From CAVUCE01 sp963739985 (lineage in GTDB: Bacteria; Bacteroidota; Ignavibacteria; Ignavibacteriales; Ignavibacteriaceae), in assembly GCA_963739985.1 (NCBI GenBank), contig CAVUCE010000005.1:383488-447487 (forward strand): DNA of 64,000 nucleotides, given 5' to 3'. The notes under the pieces are model-generated. The model had not been told where the DNA came from. It searched no databases and saw nothing but the letters and a program-made list of their open reading frames with translations. The translations under genes and the position numbers were made by a program. Positions 50,629 to 60,336 of the stretch are shown in pieces (the first letter of the stretch is position 1; each line of letters starts with the position of its first letter).

Positions 50629-51516
50629 ATGAAACAATACAGAGTATTGCTATTTTATAAATATGCTTCAGTTGAAAATCCGGAAGATCTTGTAAAAGAA
50701 CATCTTGACTGGTGTTTGAATAATGATATTAAAGGCCGGGTTTATATTTCGTCCGAAGGCATAAATGGCACTGTTTCGGGTACAATCGAAAATATTGAAA
50801 AATATAAACAAACCTTACGTTCTTATCCGCAATTCAGTGATATTATTTTTAAAGAAGATGAAGAAGAAAAACATGGTTTTGATAGAATGCATGTTCGGGT
50901 AAAAAAAGAACTTGTTTATTCCAAACTCGACGACACTTCATTGGAACATGGCGGAAAAAGATTGTCGCCTGAAGAGCTTCTTGAATTTTATGAAAACGGA
51001 AAAGATTTTGTAATTGTTGACGCACGAAACTGGTACGAAAGTCAAATTGGGCATTTTAAAAATGCTGTTACTCCGCCGATGAAAAATTTTAGAGAGTGGA
51101 AAAAAGCCGTTGATGATCTAAAAGAATTTAAAGATAAAACGGTAGTCACTTATTGCACGGGTGGAATAAGATGTGAGAAGGCTTCTGCTTACATGGTTGA
51201 GCAAGGCTTCAAAGACGTATATCAGCTTGATGGAGGAATAGTTACTTTTGCAAAAAAATATCCTGATACTGTTTGGCAAGGTAGTGTTTTTGTTTTTGAT
51301 AATAGGCATGTGGTTGAACCGAATACAAAAAGCGAGCTTAAAAATGTTGCCGAATGTAGCTTTTGCGGTGAGCCTACTTCATATTACATAAATTGTCATA
51401 ATCAAAATTGTGACAAAATAATTGTAACCTGCCATAAATGTAAAGTTGAAAATGAGTATTGCTGTTCTGATGAATGCAGAAATTCTACTAACAAAAGAGA
51501 TCGATATTACGGTTAA
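50629..51516 (+). CDS. trhO: tRNA uridine(34) hydroxylase, TrhO (YceA) type
   Basis: Residues 1-95 form the acylphosphatase-like N-terminal domain (YRVLLFYKYASVENPE, GRVYISSEGINGTVSG). Residues 100-220 form a rhodanese domain with the active loop CTGGIRCEKAS. The C-terminal tail has a cysteine-rich zinc motif (CSFCGEPTSYYINCHNQNC, later CHKC and CCSDEC). This is the TrhO order. TrhO makes 5-hydroxyuridine at the tRNA wobble base with O2, for wide-range decoding. It is a single gene on its own promoter. Confidence 0.92.
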   Translation: MKQYRVLLFYKYASVENPEDLVKEHLDWCLNNDIKGRVYISSEGINGTVSGTIENIEKYKQTLRSYPQFSDIIFKEDEEEKHGFDRMHVRVKKELVYSKLDDTSLEHGGKRLSPEELLEFYENGKDFVIVDARNWYESQIGHFKNAVTPPMKNFREWKKAVDDLKEFKDKTVVTYCTGGIRCEKASAYMVEQGFKDVYQLDGGIVTFAKKYPDTVWQGSVFVFDNRHVVEPNTKSELKNVAECSFCGEPTSYYINCHNQNCDKIIVTCHKCKVENEYCCSDECRNSTNKRDRYYG

Positions 51517-51736
51517 ATATATATTTCCTTTGGGTCATATTGAGTGCAGCGGAATATTTTAAAAGTAACTCGACTGGTTTTTTATATTCTTCTCTTAATT
51601 AATCTCTGAAGATGATTAAGATTTTGGCTTTATTAAATAACATATTAACTTATTTAATAATTTAGGCTTACAAAATTATTTTACTTGGAATAAAAAAATA
51701 TTTATGTAAATTAAAGTAACAATATTAAGGGGAAAC

Positions 51737-52240
51737 ATGAATATCTTTTCAAGTTTATTTGAACGTGTTAAGCCATGGGTAATTTCCATCCTACTTATAC
51801 CGGTTTGTTATTACTTGATTAGTCATATCGGAGAATATACATGGATAGACAATGCCGATTTGGTTATTCACGAAGGCGGGCATGTTATATTCATGATTTT
51901 TGGAAGATTTATTTATGCCGCTGGCGGTACCTTAATGCAAATTATTCTGCCGTCGTTAATCGCAATTTACTTCTTTAAAAATTATTACCGGACAGGCACA
52001 CAAATTGGATTACTTTGGCTTGGACAAAATTTAATAAATATTTCCGTATATGCGGCCGATGCTCAAGCTAGAAAACTTCATCTGCTTGGAGGTAGTAAAG
52101 TTCATCACGATTGGCATTTTATGCTAAGTGAATTAAATATCCTTTCATATGATAAACAAGTTAGCTATGTCTTTATAACTTTAGCTGTCATTGTTTTTGT
52201 CCTGGCTATTCTAATGCCGCTAATTATTCGTGAATACTAA
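51737..52240 (+). CDS. Small integral membrane protein with HEGGH (HExxH-like) motif
   Basis: A 167-residue protein with four or five hydrophobic segments. The second begins with LVIHEGGHVIFMIFGR, an H-E-x-x-H pattern as in M50-type zinc metalloproteases of the membrane (site-2 protease family), and FIYAAGGTLMQIILPSLIAIYF follows, where M50 enzymes have a glycine-rich loop. A second possible ligand pair lies in KVHHDWHFM. At this length only a minimal core could be present. Strict Gly-Gly between the metal residues is unusual. An intramembrane peptidase or a degenerate relative is inferred. An AAGGGGAAAC ribosome site precedes the ATG. Confidence 0.6.
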   Translation: MNIFSSLFERVKPWVISILLIPVCYYLISHIGEYTWIDNADLVIHEGGHVIFMIFGRFIYAAGGTLMQIILPSLIAIYFFKNYYRTGTQIGLLWLGQNLINISVYAADAQARKLHLLGGSKVHHDWHFMLSELNILSYDKQVSYVFITLAVIVFVLAILMPLIIREY

Positions 52241-52440
52241 AAAGTAACTTTTAAAGCGTTTAAAAATATCCTTTCGTTTTAAAGAAACTAATATTTAATT
52301 CCTTTGGTCGCGTAAATTACAATCTGATATTATTCTTTAAAATAAATCCATTGATTATTTTACTTAAGTTTGCAGGTAATACTAAATGCTGCGATGTATC
52401 TTAAGCTTTTTTTAAAAACTGATTTTCACAAATAATTCTT

Positions 52441-52850
52441 ATAGGTCACTGAGCCCGTCGAAGTGAGCAAAGTCGAGGGATGGTTCCCGAGCAAAGTCGA
52501 GGGATGGTTCCCGAGTAGAATCGAGGGACGAAAGGAAATGATAAAAGACAAAATACAAGCTCCAAATAAATTTCAAATTCTAATTTCCAAATACAAAACA
52601 AAAAGAGTTGTTTGAGAGTTTGTTATTTCGAATTTATTTGAAATTTGTTTATTGTAGTTTGTAATTTATGTTTCCAGTCATGTTGAGCGTAGCAAAACAT
52701 CTCGAGTATAAAGCCAATAAAAAATAATATTATTAGCGATTGAAATAAAGCCTTTCCAAATGAAGTATATTAAATGTTCCCGGAGCATAGTCGAGGGAGA
52801 AATGAATTAAAGTTCCCAGGATGTCGCATAGTCGAGGGAGAGCCCGTCGA
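52441..52850. repeat. Repeat cluster between the HEGGH and TonB-like genes
   Basis: No gene lies in 52241-52926. A 24-base unit based on TTCCCGAGCAAAGTCGAGGGA occurs nearly three times in tandem (about 52460-52535) and again in pieces at 52780-52850. GTCATGTTGAGCGTAGC(A)AAACATCTC lies at 52677-52703. Two AT-rich 'AAATAAATTTCAAATTC' repeats lie at 52550-52603 and, reversed, at 52608-52670. All recur beyond 60 kb. Confidence 0.75.
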
Positions 52851-52926
52851 AGTGAACATATTTAAATACATTTTATAATTCATCAATCAGTTGTATCTTT
52901 AACACTAAAAATAAATTTGACTGTAA

Positions 52927-53748
52927 ATGAAAATCCTCTTAATAATTCTTACCGCTTCTCTGTTTAATATTACAAGTGCGCAAAATAAAAACGGACTAAT
53001 AAAAGAATATTATCCTAATGATACTTTGAAATCATCAATTAACTTTAAAGACAATGTTCGAGAAGGCGAGGCAAAATTTTATTATTCAAACGGACAATTA
53101 AAACAGGAACTCACCTACGTCAATGGAAAAGTTGATGGTCTTGTTAAAGATTATAATGAAAACGGGAAGTTAAAAGAATTATATAATATAGAAGATGGAA
53201 AGAGAGAAGGTCCCACATCAATATTCGATTCTACAGGTGTTTATTTAAAGGATATTGAGTTTATAGCCGGAAAATTAGTTCCGCCTAAATCTGTAATTAC
53301 TGAAAAGAAAAATAATTCTGAAATTGCTGATAAAGACAAGGGGAAAAAAGAAGAAACACAAAAGCTGGTGGAATCGAGAAAGAAGAAGGTTGTGGAAGGT
53401 ATGCTTCCTCCGACAATAAAAGAAAAAGATCTTTCAGATGATCCCGCATATTTTTTATCCGCTGAAATAATGCCTGAGCCGGTAGGCGGAATGGAAGCTA
53501 TAATGAGACGTTTAAGTTATCCTTCGGAAGCTCGAAATAAGGGAATTGAAGGTACAGTAAAAGTATTAACTTTTATCGATCAATACGGGGAAGTTGAAGA
53601 TGCAAAAGTTGTAAAGGGAATTGGATATGGCTGCGATGAAGCTGCCAGAACTGCAATATTCTATACAAAATTCAGACCCGGTATTCAAAGAGGCAAACCC
53701 GTGAAAGTTCAAATGGTAATCCCAATTAAATTCAGCTTACCAAAATAA
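52927..53748 (+). CDS. Exported MORN-like / TonB C-terminal domain protein
   Basis: A 273-residue protein with a signal peptide (residues 1-18, LLIILTASLFNITSAQ). MORN/YwqK-type repeats follow: GLIKEYYPNDTLKSSINFKDN, REGEAKFYYSNGQLKQEL, VDGLVKDYNENGKLKEL. A charged linker and a C-terminal TonB-like domain (residues 185-273, GGMEAIMRRLSYPSEARNKG, VKVLTFIDQYGEVEDAKVVKG, GKPVKVQMVIPIKFSLP) complete it. It lacks the usual TonB membrane anchor, so it is not an ordinary energy transducer but an exported relative. The MORN-TonB combination is common in Bacteroidota, function unclear. Confidence 0.8.
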   Translation: MKILLIILTASLFNITSAQNKNGLIKEYYPNDTLKSSINFKDNVREGEAKFYYSNGQLKQELTYVNGKVDGLVKDYNENGKLKELYNIEDGKREGPTSIFDSTGVYLKDIEFIAGKLVPPKSVITEKKNNSEIADKDKGKKEETQKLVESRKKKVVEGMLPPTIKEKDLSDDPAYFLSAEIMPEPVGGMEAIMRRLSYPSEARNKGIEGTVKVLTFIDQYGEVEDAKVVKGIGYGCDEAARTAIFYTKFRPGIQRGKPVKVQMVIPIKFSLPK

Positions 53749-54125
53749 AATTTATTTAATATAAATTCTCATTGTTATAAAACCCATATTGCAAATCTTA
53801 AAACATTATATTATTCGAAACTCAATTATGATTTTCGAAATTAGAATTTGTCATTTGAAGTTTATTTGGGATTTGATGATTGATATTTGGTGCTTTTGCA
53901 AAAACAACTTAACGAAAAATAAAGCCTATCAAAGTTAATATTACTATTGGCTAACCCACCCAAATAGGTAGTATTTAAAGGCATTATGCTGTATATTCCC
54001 ATAAAAACTATTTGATTAGGGTATGCAACTTCATAAAAAAACTAGATAGATTGATTTCATAAGTATACCAGAGGGAAATGAAAATACTTAATTAACTTAA
54101 AACCATTTCTATTAATGGAGGGGCA
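53749..54125. other. Noncoding stretch with AT-rich dispersed repeat
   Basis: No gene is seen. A reversed copy of the AT-rich repeat family lies at about 53829-53890 (GTCATTTGAAGTTTATTTGG and following). The rest shows nothing recognisable, except the GGAGGGG ribosome site just before the ATG at 54126. Confidence 0.5.
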
Positions 54126-55470
54126 ATGAAACAATTTATTACTGCTTTATCTTTAGTTATTCTTTTTAGTGTGGCAATGTTTTGCGCAACCTGTAGTTGA
54201 TGGAGTCTCTACAGGCGATAGCCAATATATGACGCTAGCTACATGGACTCAAGGAACCGGACAAACCGGTTTTGGTGATTTCGGAATGATGGAACTAGAC
54301 GGTTATACAGATGCAACAAACCTCTATGTTTTAATCAAAGGTGTTTGCGAAAATAATTATAATGAATTCTTCCTCCTTATTCATAATACAAACAGTTCAA
54401 ACAGTTTAGCCGCTGGAACCCAATTACCGGCAGGCTCTGATAACGGTTCACCATTTTTTAACTTTAAACCAACTCTGGATTTCGATGTAGATTTTGGTTT
54501 ACGTCTAACGACAGGAGGAACACCAAATACCGGGTATATAAGTATTATCGATTATAGAAATAGTGGTAATACAGATACATATTTGGGTTCAGTATCTGAT
54601 GATGGAACTAAAACAACTGTTTCAGGCGGAACTTATGATCAAACTCAGTTGGCGTATAAATTTGCTAACAACCTTACTACATATTCTGGTATTGAAGGAT
54701 TTGAAATTGCTATACCTTTAGCTTCTTTAGTTGCTTCGCAAGGTGATAATTTTGAATTCTTTGCTTTGTATGGCAATGATGATTATATGTCGGCTAATAC
54801 ACTACCTGAAATAGCAGGACAGGGCGGGACTAGTTTGGGAAGCAATCCGGATTTTAGCTTAATAGCTGGAGACCAACACACAACTGCCTCACCTTTACCT
54901 GTTGAACTTACTTCATTTACCGGTGCTGTAAACAATAAATCAGTTGAGCTAAAATGGAGTACCGCTACTGAGCTTAACAATCACGGATTTGAAATCCAAA
55001 GGTTATCTTCTTCAAAACAAAACAGTGGCGAGGGATGGGAAAAGATAGGGTTTGTTGAAGGTAACGGAACCGCAAATTCACCTAAACAATATTCTTTTGT
55101 CGATAATTCATTATCCGTTGGTAAGTATTCATATAGATTAAAACAAATTGATCTAAGCGGATCTTATGAATATTCAAAAATTGTAGAAATAAATTTCGGA
55201 CTACCGACTAAATTCTCAATCGATCAAAATTATCCGAACCCGTTTAATCCAAGTACTATTATTAGCTATGCTCTTCCGGAAGCGTCTAATGTAAAACTTA
55301 TTGTTTATAATTCACTTGGACAAGAAGTATCGACATTGATTAACTCAACTCAAGATGCGGGTGTTCATAATATTAATTTTAATGCATCAAATCTTACAAG
55401 CGGTTTATATTTCTACAGAATTGAAGCAGGAAACTTTACTCAAGTTAAAAAGATGATATTGCTGAAGTAA
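54126..55470 (+). CDS. Secreted protein with T9SS sorting domain, frameshift in the signal peptide
   Basis: An ATG at 54126 behind GGAGGGGCA starts a signal peptide (MKQFITALSLVILFSVAMF) which in that frame ends at a stop at 54198. One base fewer in the TTTT run at 54180 would continue it as F-A-Q-P-V-V-D-G, the normal cleavage and mature sequence, open to 55470. The mature part (GYTDATNLYVLIKGV, FNFKPTLDFDVDFG, EGFEIAIPLASL) resembles surface-exposed glycan- or phospholipid-associated beta domains. A linker with LPVELTSFTG and a T9SS tail with NYPNPFNPSTIISYALPEAS and GLYFYRIEAG follow. Function unknown. Confidence 0.75.
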
Positions 55471-55478
55471 TTTTAATC

Positions 55479-55508
55479 ATTTGCCCCGTCATTAATGGCG
55501 GGGCAAAT
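55479..55508 (+). terminator. Strong hairpin after the T9SS cargo gene
   Basis: ATTTGCCCCG (55479-55488) pairs exactly with CGGGGCAAAT (55499-55508), 9 bases after the stop codon. The stem is GC-rich and clear, but the bases after it (TATAGAGA) lack a T-run. A terminator is likely from position, though a noncanonical one. Confidence 0.6.
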
Positions 55509-55548
55509 TATAGAGACATCTAAAAAATTGTATACTCGCCATTTACCA

Positions 55549-55608
55549 TTCCCACGAAAGTGGGAATCTAATTCAATTATTAAGGATTCCCGTTTTCACG
55601 GGAATGAC
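55549..55608. repeat. Pair of REP-like hairpins (GTCATTCCCG family)
   Basis: TTCCCAC-GAAA-GTGGGAA lies at 55549-55566, and ATTCCCGT-TTTC-ACGGGAAT at 55586-55605. Their outer sides (ACCATTCCC... and ...GGGAATGAC) are also complementary, so the two form a nested palindrome. The same GGGAATGAC/GTCATTCCC arms recur at 57040-57090 and 57520-57557. Confidence 0.65.
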
Positions 55609-55632
55609 AGCTTGAATTTTTAAAAAGACTCT

Positions 55633-56769
55633 TTAGATATTAAACCTAAAAGCTTTCAAAACTTCTTCCGGATTTTTATTGGATTCAGTTAATTCTACTT
55701 TATAATTACTGAATTCTCTTCTAAACGGATATTCCTTTCGCATCTTATCAAAATATTTTCCCCGCTCGGACGGAGTTAACTCTAATGTTTTTCGCATTCT
55801 CAAATCATCGGATTTAATATCGTAAATATTTTTGGTTAGTTCGAAGAATGCATTCTTAAGCTCTAACGCAGTATTAAATTCAAATTTGTCCTTCTCTATA
55901 ATTGGCAGTTTCGGGGCCCATTCAGAATCAGAATTCAAGTAAGCGCAAAGAGCATTATAAATTATTTTTGTGCCGTTGACTTTTCCTTCAAGCGAATATC
56001 CGGCTATATGCGGAGTAGCAATATCAATTTTTTCTAATAATTCCGTATTAACATTCGGTTCATTCTCCCAAACATCAAGAACTACATTTAACCTTTTGTG
56101 TTTAAGTAATTGAAGCAAAGCCGAATTATCAATTACCTCGCCTCGTGAAGCATTTATTAAAATAGCATCCTCTTTTATCAGCTTTAACTTTTTTTCATCA
56201 AGAAGATGAACTGTTTTATCAATTCCTTCTTTATTAAGCGGAACGTGAAACGAAATAATATCGGCTTTAAGTATCTCATCTAAACTAACAAAATCGTTTG
56301 AATTTGTTTTCCTCTTTAGCGGTGGATCGTTTTTAAGAACTTTCATCCCAAACGCTTCTGCAAGTTTTACAACCTTACTGCCTATATTACCTATACCGGC
56401 AACACCGATAGTCTTATTTTTAAGGGATATATTTTTAACCTTAGCCAGATAAAAAAGCGATGTAAAAACATACTCGGCAACAGCGTGAGAATTACACCCT
56501 GCCGCATCGGAGAAATAAATATTATTCTTTTTTAGATAATCTTTATCAATATGATCCGTACCGATTGTGGCTGTCCCGACAAACTTTACCGGTGTTCCTT
56601 TCAATAGTTCTTCATTAACTTTTGTAATTGATCTTACGATAAGCGCATCGGCATTTTTTAATTTATCATTTGTAATTTCTCTGCCGCTGTAAAGCTTAAC
56701 ATTTCCGAACTGTGAAAACGCTTCTTCGGCTAGAGAAATATTTTCATCTATGACTATATTCAACTTCAT
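55633..56769 (-). CDS. pdxB: Erythronate-4-phosphate dehydrogenase
   Basis: A D-2-hydroxyacid dehydrogenase of the PdxB branch. VIDENISLAEEAFSQFG opens it, FVGTATIGTDHIDKDYL lies in the substrate domain, GVAGIGNIGSKVVKLAEAFG binds NAD, INASRGEVIDN holds the catalytic Arg region and DIATPHIAGYSLEGK has the catalytic His. PdxB-specific C-terminal residues (SPSERG-like LTPSERGKYFDKMRKEYPFR) are present. It catalyses the second step of deoxyxylulose-5-phosphate-independent pyridoxal-phosphate synthesis. Length (378) is normal. The gene is isolated and flanked by repeats. Confidence 0.92.
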   Translation of the reverse strand: MKLNIVIDENISLAEEAFSQFGNVKLYSGREITNDKLKNADALIVRSITKVNEELLKGTPVKFVGTATIGTDHIDKDYLKKNNIYFSDAAGCNSHAVAEYVFTSLFYLAKVKNISLKNKTIGVAGIGNIGSKVVKLAEAFGMKVLKNDPPLKRKTNSNDFVSLDEILKADIISFHVPLNKEGIDKTVHLLDEKKLKLIKEDAILINASRGEVIDNSALLQLLKHKRLNVVLDVWENEPNVNTELLEKIDIATPHIAGYSLEGKVNGTKIIYNALCAYLNSDSEWAPKLPIIEKDKFEFNTALELKNAFFELTKNIYDIKSDDLRMRKTLELTPSERGKYFDKMRKEYPFRREFSNYKVELTESNKNPEEVLKAFRFNI

Positions 56770-56896
56770 TCCTTAAATCTTTATCTCAAAAAATAACATT
56801 AATGATTCAAAAGAAAAATTAGTATAAAATAAAACAAAATCTTTATCATTTACATTTTAACCTAGATGAAAATCGTATAAGTGTTAACTAAATAAA

Positions 56897-57090
56897 TAGC
56901 ATTTAGAAACAAGCAAAAAATTAAGAAAAAAGCATCACGCCAGAACTGAAAAACGAAAAGATACTATTGAAAATAAGTCTCTCCATTTTTAAGGGAGAGA
57001 TTAGAGAGAGTTCCAATATTATAAAAAACAGATCCCGGTCATTTCCATTCGATAAAACCGGAATGACACAACAAATTTATCATTCCCGCG
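56897..57090. repeat. 194-bp direct repeat, copy A
   Basis: It begins TAGCATTTAGAAACAAG and ends CATTCCCGCG, with about 90% identity to copy B at 57367. It contains a hairpin (CTCTCC-ATTTTTAA-GGGAGAG) and the pair CCGGTCATTTCC...GGAATGAC. A third partial copy lies at about 61798-61845. The 86- and 69-codon frames that cross this region are artefacts of the repeat. Confidence 0.75.
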
Positions 57091-57366
57091 AACTTGCCCG
57101 TCCGCTAGGCGGGGCGGGAATCTAATACAAACAGATTCTTCACTCATCTGTCGTTTGATGGATTCCATCAGAATCTTCCGAAGAAAAATTTTTATCCCAA
57201 AATCTTTTCCATCGTAGATGGTTAATAATTGTAACAAACGTGACACGCAAGAAAACAATTCCTCGTAGAGGATAAACAAAACCCTTCTGTGCCTTTGTTC
57301 TTGCCGACCTATGGATGGCCCCTGTGGTTAATCTTTTTTTCAACGTCATAAACGCAAAATATTAAG

Positions 57367-57557
57367 TAGTATTTAGAAACAAGAAAAGATTAAAAAAAGC
57401 ATCACGATAGAATTGAAAAATGTAAAGATACTATTGATAATAAGTCTTTCCATTTTTAAGGGAGAGATTAGAGAGAGTTCCAATATTATAAAAAACAGAT
57501 CCCGGTCTTTTCCATTCGATAAAACCGGAATGACACAACAAATTTGTCATTCCCGCG
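57367..57557. repeat. 191-bp direct repeat, copy B
   Basis: Second copy of the element at 56897-57090, 470 bases further on, with small differences (AAGAAAAGATT for AAGCAAAAAATT; TTTTCC for ATTTCC). Both copies lie in the 1.3-kb noncoding gap between pdxB and mgtE. Between them lies sequence with 'GCCTATGGxTGGCC' and 'CCTCGxAGAGGA' motifs that also recurs after copy B, so the duplicated unit may be longer and diverged. Confidence 0.75.
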
Positions 57558-58053
57558 GGGGCGGTAATCTTTAGAATACTAACAACCATTCCATTTACCA
57601 AAACCCTAATCTTTTTCCATCGCAGATCTCTGGCAATAGTAAAAATCCTCGAAGAGGAGCAGTAATTCGCCTCTCCGCGCCTTAGCGCTTGAAAGCCTAT
57701 GGCTGGCCTTTGCGGTTAATTCCTCTGCGGTTGGAATTAATTACAAAATTGGTCATTCTGAGTCCGGCGACAGCCGGCCGAAGAATCTCACGAAAATATC
57801 GAAAACGTTTCATTACCAAATCCTCATCGAAGATCAACATCTCCCTTTGCGCCTTTCCGACTTTGCGGTTAATTCCCTCTGTGCCTCCGTGGTCAGTTAT
57901 TCTCCCCAATCACATAAAATACCACTTTTTAGCTATCCATTGTATTTTGTAGGTTTAAATGATATTTTGTGAAGCATTTCAAAATAATTTTTAAAAGCAA
58001 ATATGTAAAAAACCAAAACCTTTCACTTAAAGAACTTTTGAGGAGAGAAATCA
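57558..58053. other. Noncoding, dispersed repeats, leader of mgtE
   Basis: No gene. There are repeats with 'CTTTGCGGTTAATTCC' (57708 and 57862) and a GTCATTCTGAG...GAAGAATCTC palindromic element (57750-57790). The last 100 bases lead to the mgtE ATG with a TTTTGAGGAGAGAAATCA ribosome site (GAGGAGAG). I see no Mg2+-sensing riboswitch that I can recognise. Confidence 0.5.
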
Positions 58054-59433
58054 ATGCTAAGCCAACTGCTACAACCGGAAATAAGAGCGCTTATAGACGA
58101 GCGAAAACTTAGCACAGTTAAGGAAATTTTAAGTGATTGGACTCCAACCGATATTGCCGAGCTTATGGGAGAACTTCCCGAAAATGAGCAGGCAATCGTA
58201 TTTCGTTTACTACCGCACGATATAGCTACCGAGACTTTTGAATATCTGGAACTTGAACAGCAGCTTAGTCTTCTTAAAGCAATGGGACGAGAAGAAGCCG
58301 CGTCCATTCTTAATGAAATGTCGCCTGATGATCGTACCGCTCTGCTCGAAGATCTTCCCGGATCGGCGGCCAAACAACTTATAACTCATCTTTCTGCGGA
58401 AGAAAGAAACATAGCTCAGACACTTCTCGGTTACCCGGAAAACAGCGTCGGCCGTTTAATGACTCCCGACTATATTGCCATCAAGCCGGAATGGACAATG
58501 AAGGATGTGCTTAATCATATTAGAATATACGGAAGTGATAGCGAAACTCTTAATATTATTTATGTTATTGATGAAAAAGGAAAATTGATTGATGATATAA
58601 GAATTCGCGAAGTGCTTTTGGCCGAACCGGAAAAACGTGTTATTGATTTGATGGATGAAAACTATATCGCACTTAATGTAAATGATGACCAGGAATCTGC
58701 GGTTGAAGTTTTCAAGAAATATGATAGAATCGCTCTTCCTGTTGTGGATCCTTTTGGAGTTTTAATCGGTATAGTAACAGTAGATGATGTTCTTGACGTT
58801 GCTGAAGAAGAAGCCACTGAAGATATTCACAAAATAGGTGGCGTTGAAGCTTTGGATGAATCTTATGCTACTATTTCTCTTTTCCAGATGATTAAAAAAC
58901 GCGCCGGTTGGTTAAGCATATTATTCCTCGGTGAAATGTTTACCGCTTCCGCTATGTCTTTCTTCGAAGGTGAAATTCAAAAAGCAGTTGTACTTTCTTT
59001 GTTTCTTCCTCTTATAATATCGAGTGGCGGTAACTCAGGCTCCCAGGCTGCTACTTTGGTTATTCGTGCTCTTTCATTGGGTGAGATTACTATAAAAGAC
59101 TGGTGGCATGTTATGAGAAGAGAGATTTTTTCCGGACTCCTTCTCGGCGCAATTTTAGCCGTTATTGGTTTTTTAAGGATAACTGCATGGCAGGCTATTG
59201 GTCATATTTATGGTATCCATTGGTTTTTAATTGCTCTAACTGTGAGCTTTTCACTTCTAGGCGTTGTTACATGGGGAACTTTGATGGGTTCTATGCTGCC
59301 GATTATTCTTAAAAAACTTGGATTCGATCCGGCGACTTCTTCTGCTCCGTTTGTTGCTACATTGGTTGATGTGACCGGACTTATTATCTATTTCTCCGTC
59401 GCAATTGTGATTTTAAGCGGTACTTTATTGTAA
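58054..59433 (+). CDS. mgtE: MgtE magnesium transporter
   Basis: A 459-residue channel. The order is the N-terminal superhelical domain (residues 10-130, with EILSDWTPTDIAELMGELPENE), two CBS domains (130-255: GRLMTPDYIAIKPEWTMKDV, ALPVVDPFGVLIGIVTVDD), a plug helix (EATEDIHKIGGVEALDES) and five membrane helices with the selectivity motif PLIISSGGNSGSQAATLVIR. It lets Mg2+ in through the inner membrane and closes when the cytoplasmic domains bind Mg2+. All segments are intact. Confidence 0.95.
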   Translation: MLSQLLQPEIRALIDERKLSTVKEILSDWTPTDIAELMGELPENEQAIVFRLLPHDIATETFEYLELEQQLSLLKAMGREEAASILNEMSPDDRTALLEDLPGSAAKQLITHLSAEERNIAQTLLGYPENSVGRLMTPDYIAIKPEWTMKDVLNHIRIYGSDSETLNIIYVIDEKGKLIDDIRIREVLLAEPEKRVIDLMDENYIALNVNDDQESAVEVFKKYDRIALPVVDPFGVLIGIVTVDDVLDVAEEEATEDIHKIGGVEALDESYATISLFQMIKKRAGWLSILFLGEMFTASAMSFFEGEIQKAVVLSLFLPLIISSGGNSGSQAATLVIRALSLGEITIKDWWHVMRREIFSGLLLGAILAVIGFLRITAWQAIGHIYGIHWFLIALTVSFSLLGVVTWGTLMGSMLPIILKKLGFDPATSSAPFVATLVDVTGLIIYFSVAIVILSGTLL

Positions 59434-60336
59434 ATTATTCATTCCGGATTGTTTATTATATCAATCGCAATACACATAATTTTTATCTGAACGAACCGTG
59501 GTGAACGAAGTAATAGTTCAGCAATTCTTTTTAGACTTTCTCGCCTCACGTTGAGTGTAAATTTCTTCAAAAAAGACACACAAAATTCTGCCGTTACAAA
59601 TATGTGAACTTAAATGTCGGGAGATTGTTTCGAAGCGTAAGTGTATAATTTGTGATGAATTACATAAAGGTTTTATAATAATGTTGCAAAATATGGATCA
59701 ATGAACTTTTTTAAAAGTCAATACTTGAATTTACATTTTTTATTATTAGGTTAGCCAATTATTAAATACAACCAGATGTTTTATATATGTATTTTTAAAA
59801 CTCCGAGCGGATATCTTTTTCTATTTCTAAAAACAAAAATATATTATTGAGTTATAGCTCAATTCTTCACAGAGTAAATTGTTTTGTAAAGAAACATTTT
59901 ATCGCTTAGCATTAATAACGTAAGAATATGTGTGGGGGTAGTAAACCTGCATTTAACTTATATCAATGTGAGGGCATGATATAATCACACATGATACTTA
60001 ATAAAGATTTTTTAAATAAATTTTCCAAGAATTCTGTTTTTTACACTATATTAATACTTTGAAATCCCCGGAATTTTTAACCGGGTTCAAATTCAAATTT
60101 TCCGCGGATGATGTTTCAAAGTTCGCCTTATAAAATTTTACAAACATAAATCCCATTTATCTGATTTCATTGTTTTTATGGGAAATGAATAAATTTTGTA
60201 GCAAAGTTTAATTTTTATTTAAAAACACCTTATTAGCCGGAAATAATTTTTAAATTTGCGCAAAAGATAATCTTATCAAATGTGACTCACGTGGCGAAGC
60301 TGTATTAAATTACGTTGTTCGCAGTTTCCCCATCTT
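59434..60336. other. Long noncoding stretch
   Basis: No gene or RNA recognised in these 900 bases. It contains the 30-base motif at 60021-60050 and, just after, a hairpin CCCGG-AATTTTTAA-CCGGG (60067-60085). The GTGTGGGGGTAGTAAACCTGC sequence around 59930 and the later TGTGAGGGCATGATATAATC have no known match. Confidence 0.5.
60021..60050. repeat. 30-base motif shared with 5024-5053
   Basis: This 30-base stretch (beginning TTTTCCAAGAATTCTG and ending TTTACACTATA) matches the copy near 5 kb at 27 of 30 positions. Both lie in noncoding DNA beside an inverted repeat. No function is known; a common promoter, RNA or protein-binding site is possible. Confidence 0.5.

Noticed and set aside
52441..52545. 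CRISPR-like tandem repeats
   Set aside because: The units are directly adjacent with no unique spacers, and the same unit occurs singly across the window; no cas genes.
57019..57349. Two minus-strand frames of 86 and 69 codons
   Set aside because: They lie in the 190-bp direct repeat and REP-like hairpins, overlap each other, and have no family pattern.
57689..57952. 87-codon plus-strand frame
   Set aside because: It runs through dispersed repeats and is rich in the low-complexity codons these repeats produce.
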